Of a DNA stretch of 15,209 nt, positions 12,815 through 15,209 are shown piece by piece. The translations under genes were made by a program, and so were the position numbers. Position 1 is the stretch's first letter; every line of letters starts with the position of its first letter. The notes under the pieces are model-generated. The model was not told where the DNA came from. It saw nothing but the letters and a program-made list of their open reading frames with translations, and ran no database searches. Source of the stretch: JAHEFX01 sp964614585 (GTDB lineage: Bacteria > Actinomycetota > Acidimicrobiia > Spongiisociales > JAENVV01); NCBI GenBank assembly GCA_964614585.1, contig CAZTLW010000050.1, forward strand, positions 1 through 15,209, in the 5' to 3' direction.

Positions 12815-14179
12815 GTGCCCGACGTCCGCCAGATCCGCACCCCCGGCCTGGGTGACTCCACCTACGTCCTCGCCCACGACGGGCTCGCCGTCGTGGTTGA
12901 CCCCCAGCGCGACATCGATCGCTTCCTCGAGCCGATCGAGGCCGAGGGCCTCGAACTCCGCTTCGTCCTCGAGACCCACCTCCACAACGACTACGTCTCG
13001 GGCGGCCTCGACCTCGCCCGCCGCACCGGTGCCGAGCTGGTCCTCCCCGCCGCCGCCGCCCCGGCCTTCCGCCACACGCCGGCGTTCCACCTCGAGGAGC
13101 TGGGCGACGACCGCCTCACGATCCGCCCGATCCACACCCCGGGCCACACGCCCGAACACACCTCCTACGCCGTCCTCGTCGACGGCGAGATGGTCGGCGT
13201 CTTCACCGGCGGGTCGCTGCTCGTCGGTTCCGCCGGCCGGCCCGACCTGCTCGGACCGGAGCGGGCCGACACCCTCGCCCGCCTCCAGTACGGCTCCGTC
13301 ACCCGACTCGGCAGGTACCCCGACGCCACCGCCGTCTATCCCACCCATGGCGAGGGCTCCTTCTGCACCGCCAGCGGCTCCGGCCAGACCGTGACCACGA
13401 TCGGGACCGAGAAGGCCCAGAACCCGCTGTTCGCCGCCACCACCGAGGACGAGTTCGTCGACGCCCTCATGGGCGGTCTCGGACCGTTCCCGACCTACTA
13501 CCGGTACATGGGCCCGGCCAACCTCTACGGCCCCGAGCCGATGCCGGCGCTCGACCTCCCCGAGCTCGGCGTCGACGACCTTCAGGACCCCGACGTCACG
13601 GTCATCGACATCCGCGGCACCGAACCGTTCGCCGCCGGGCACGTGCCGGGCTCGATCGGCCTCGAACTCCGCGACGACACCGGCGTCTGGGCCGGGTGGA
13701 TCCTCCCCCACGACGCCGAGATCGTGCTGCTGGCCGACCCCGGCCAGGACGTCACCGAGGCCCTCCGCCAACTCGGCCGCATCGGCATGGACGACGTGCG
13801 GGGCGTGGTCTGGGGCCTCGACGCCTGGCGAGAGGCCGGACTGCCGCTCGACGGGCACCGCACGACCGACCTGGCCGGCTTCACCGAGGCCGTGCGGGCC
13901 GGCAAGCAGGTGCTCGACGTCCGCATGCCCAGCGAGTGGGCCGAGGGGTCGATCCCGGGCTCCACGCAGGTGTTCGCGGCCGACCTCGTCGCCGAGGGCC
14001 CACCGGCCGACCTCACCGGCGAGGTGTGGGTCGCCTGCGGCTCCGGCTACCGGGCCACCGCCACGGTCCCATGGCTGAAGGCCGCCGGCATCGAGCCGGT
14101 GATCCTCACCCAGGACGGCGTCCCCGAGGTGCTCCAGCGCTTGGGCGGGGACCTGCGGTCCCCGGTACCGAGTACCTAG
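12815..14179 (+). CDS. CstB-like persulfide dioxygenase-rhodanese fusion
   Basis: A 454-residue fusion of a metallo-beta-lactamase domain (about 1-235) and two rhodanese-type domains (about 255-345 and 350-448), the architecture and length of Staphylococcus aureus CstB. Metal ligands of the ETHE1-like non-heme iron site are visible: THLHNDY (H55, H57, D59), TPGHTPEHT (H111), GRPDLLG (D144) and PTHGEGS (H178). The first rhodanese domain has no active cysteine (LLADPGQD at its loop), while the second has the loop ACGSGYR with C408. CstB enzymes oxidise low-molecular-weight persulfides and yield thiosulfate, detoxifying sulfide. The start is GTG with AGGAGA six bases upstream. The stop lies inside a GTAC heptad repeat, so the last few residues (PVPST) are repeat-encoded. 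It is divergent from the Yip1-like gene. Confidence 0.88.
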   Translation: MPDVRQIRTPGLGDSTYVLAHDGLAVVVDPQRDIDRFLEPIEAEGLELRFVLETHLHNDYVSGGLDLARRTGAELVLPAAAAPAFRHTPAFHLEELGDDRLTIRPIHTPGHTPEHTSYAVLVDGEMVGVFTGGSLLVGSAGRPDLLGPERADTLARLQYGSVTRLGRYPDATAVYPTHGEGSFCTASGSGQTVTTIGTEKAQNPLFAATTEDEFVDALMGGLGPFPTYYRYMGPANLYGPEPMPALDLPELGVDDLQDPDVTVIDIRGTEPFAAGHVPGSIGLELRDDTGVWAGWILPHDAEIVLLADPGQDVTEALRQLGRIGMDDVRGVVWGLDAWREAGLPLDGHRTTDLAGFTEAVRAGKQVLDVRMPSEWAEGSIPGSTQVFAADLVAEGPPADLTGEVWVACGSGYRATATVPWLKAAGIEPVILTQDGVPEVLQRLGGDLRSPVPST

Positions 14180-14217
14180 TACTGGGTACTGGGTACTGGC
14201 ACGGGGCGTAGCCCCGT
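14164..14217 (+). repeat. GTAC heptad repeat with terminal hairpin, copy 3
   Basis: Five heptads (GGTACCG, AGTACCT, AGTACTG, GGTACTG, GGTACTG; 14164-14198) place GTAC at 14165, 14172, 14179, 14186 and 14193. A perfect hairpin follows: ACGGGGC at 14201-14207, loop GTA at 14208-14210, GCCCCGT at 14211-14217. The TAG stop of the CstB-like gene (14177-14179) is part of the repeat. The hairpin ends nine bases before the -10 hexamer of the GntR gene. This is the longest of the three copies in the window. Confidence 0.8.
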
Positions 14218-14226
14218 AGCGGCCCA

Positions 14227-14232
14227 TATCCT
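14227..14232 (+). promoter_or_regulatory. -10 hexamer TATCCT, leaderless promoter of the GntR gene
   Basis: TATCCT, seven bases (CCCCTCC), then the ATG at 14240. The -35 position falls in the hairpin of the GTAC element, so the repeat may affect this promoter. Confidence 0.6.
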
Positions 14233-14239
14233 CCCCTCC

Positions 14240-15004
14240 ATGGCAGGGCCCAGGCGTCTCGACTCGACCGATCCGCGGCCGCTGTGGGGGCAGGTGCTCG
14301 GCGATCTCGAGCGGCGACTCGCCGAGGGCGAGTTCGACGAGCGATTCCCGACCGACCTCGACCTCATGGACGACTACGAGGTCAGCCGCCACACGGTGCG
14401 TGAGGCCGTGCGGCGGATCGAGGCGGCCGGGCTGCTCGTCCGCAAGCGGGGCCGGGGGTCGTTCGTGCGCCGCGAGGTGTTCGAACAGCCGCTCGGCAGC
14501 CTCTACTCACTCTTCCGGTCGCTCGAGGAGCAAGGCCACGACCAGACCAGCGTGACCCGTCGGTTGGAGGTCCGTCGGGAGACGGCCCCCGCCGGCCGGC
14601 TCGGCCTCCCCGACGACGCCGACCTCGTCTTCCTGGAGCGGGTGCGCCTGGTCGACGGTGAGCCCCTCGCCCTCGACCGGGTGTGGCTGCCGATGGGGGT
14701 CGGTGCGGGACTCCTCGAGGTGGACTTCTCCCACACGGCTCTGTACGACGAACTGGCCCGGACCGCCGGGGTGCGGCCGGTACGGGGCTCCGAACTCATC
14801 CGGCCCGTGGTCCCGACCGGCTCCGAGCGACAGGTCCTCGACATCGACGAGACGACGGCCGCCTTCCTCATCGAGCGGTACACCGAGTCGACCGCCGGGC
14901 CGATGGAGTGGCGCGAGTCGCTCGTTCGTGGCGACCGCTACGGCTTTCGCCAGGCCTGGGATGGGCCCGTGGAGAACGACGAACCCGGGCTCGCTCCCGC
15001 CTGA
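14240..15004 (+). CDS. GntR-family regulator, HutC type with UTRA domain
   Basis: A 254-residue transcription regulator. The N-terminal winged helix-turn-helix covers about 14-80, with the recognition helix in EVSRHTVREAVRRIEAAGLLVRKRGRGSFV (47-76). The UTRA effector domain spans about 95-240 (FLERVRLVDGEPLALDRVWLP, then ALYDELARTAG, then FLIERYTES and the closing WRESLVRGDRYGFRQAW). UTRA domains bind small sugars, amino acids or related metabolites; the effector is unknown. The N-terminal block FPTDLDLMDDYEVSRHTV matches the family LPSERELA-like segment. Leaderless -10 hexamer upstream. It starts 60 bases after the CstB-like gene and is followed 23 bases later by the PPOX gene, either of which might be a target. 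Confidence 0.88.
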   Translation: MAGPRRLDSTDPRPLWGQVLGDLERRLAEGEFDERFPTDLDLMDDYEVSRHTVREAVRRIEAAGLLVRKRGRGSFVRREVFEQPLGSLYSLFRSLEEQGHDQTSVTRRLEVRRETAPAGRLGLPDDADLVFLERVRLVDGEPLALDRVWLPMGVGAGLLEVDFSHTALYDELARTAGVRPVRGSELIRPVVPTGSERQVLDIDETTAAFLIERYTESTAGPMEWRESLVRGDRYGFRQAWDGPVENDEPGLAPA

Positions 15005-15014
15005 ACGTCCGACC

Positions 15015-15020
15015 TAGCCT
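15015..15020 (+). promoter_or_regulatory. -10 hexamer TAGCCT, leaderless promoter of the PPOX gene
   Basis: TAGCCT, seven bases (GCCGCCC), then the ATG at 15028, with no Shine-Dalgarno sequence. It is the seventh instance of this spacing. Confidence 0.6.
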
Positions 15021-15027
15021 GCCGCCC

Positions 15028-15209
15028 ATGGCTCGGACCCCCGCCGACCTCGACGACGCCGACTTCGAGTTCCTCACCGAACGGCACGTGGGCACCCTCA
15101 CGACGCTGCGCGGCGACGGCTCGCCCCACGTGGTGGCCATCGCATTCGGGTACGACCCGGCCGATGGACGGGTCCGGGTGATCTGCGGCGAGGGCGGCCA
15201 GAAGGTCGT
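15028..15209 (+). CDS. PPOX-class, probably F420-binding oxidoreductase (partial, cut by window end)
   Basis: The first 60 or so residues of a split beta-barrel flavin/F420-binding protein; the 3' end lies outside the window. MARTPADLDDADFEFLTERHVGTLTTLRGDGSPHVVAIAFGYD is the usual start of actinobacterial PPOX-class F420-dependent proteins, with LTTLRGDGSPHVV forming the first barrel strands, and CGEGGQKV matching their conserved S-x-K-like cofactor segment. Such proteins reduce small molecules such as biliverdin or quinones or fatty acids; the substrate is unknown. It may be co-regulated by the adjacent GntR protein. Confidence 0.75.
   Translation, partial: MARTPADLDDADFEFLTERHVGTLTTLRGDGSPHVVAIAFGYDPADGRVRVICGEGGQKV

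Noticed and set aside
12701..14392. 563-codon leftward open frame opposite the CstB-like gene
   Set aside because: Low-complexity Gly/Val/Asp/Glu-rich translation typical of the antisense of a GC-rich gene; the sense strand has complete domain motifs.
1..15209. Horizontally acquired island or novel defence system
   Set aside because: Composition and codon use look uniform, all recognised genes are housekeeping or metabolic, and no integrase, nuclease, helicase, toxin-antitoxin pair or att-like repeat was seen.

Overview
This window is about 15.2 kb of very GC-rich chromosomal DNA with densely packed genes and strong G/C bias at third codon positions. The gene set suggests a free-living actinomycete, most likely of the Acidimicrobiia or a neighbouring class: an F420-type LLM oxidoreductase, SufC-SufS-SufU, an actinobacterial-type GlgB/GlgC pair, a DUF6069-like membrane protein and a PPOX-fold protein. 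The taxon is inferred; there is no rRNA here. No phage, transposon, CRISPR array or RNA gene was seen. No gene-free stretch exceeds 300 bases; the largest spacers are 6799-7022 and 12681-12814.

Layout. (1) 1-1504: a repeat/hairpin element, then an LLM oxidoreductase and a YbaK-type deacylase read rightwards. (2) 1548-3945: sufC, sufS and sufU in a tight operon for Fe-S cluster assembly, without sufB or sufD, followed by a small four-helix membrane protein (3990-4421). (3) 4425-6798, leftwards: class II fumarase, then a PlsC-type acyltransferase. (4) 6799-7022: a spacer packed with short tandem repeats and hairpins. (5) 7023-10129, leftwards: glgB and glgC overlapping by four bases (ATGA), for glycogen synthesis. 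(6) 10181-11140, rightwards: an ECHDC3-like crotonase-fold protein lacking both classical glutamates, then a predicted 58-residue basic/acidic peptide. (7) 11131-12680, leftwards: a Yip1-type membrane protein, a second membrane protein and a nitroreductase. (8) 12681-14179: a divergent control region with a perfect 16-bp CsoR/CstR-like palindrome inside a promoter, driving a CstB-like persulfide dioxygenase-rhodanese fusion. (9) 14164-15209: a second GTAC-repeat/hairpin element, a GntR/UTRA regulator and the start of a PPOX-family gene cut by the window edge.

Two patterns run across the window. First, at least seven genes have a TAnnnT hexamer exactly seven bases before an ATG and no Shine-Dalgarno sequence, the signature of leaderless transcription. 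The genes with clear Shine-Dalgarno sequences (the DUF6069-like, Yip1 and CstB-like genes) instead have longer leaders. Second, three intergenic sites carry the same composite element: GTAC units repeated every 7 bp, followed directly by a perfect 7-8 bp hairpin with a three-base loop. This looks like an undescribed dispersed repeat.

The most coherent biological unit is the predicted persulfide-responsive promoter and its CstB-like enzyme. It may connect to the Suf genes through sulfur metabolism, but that link is inference.
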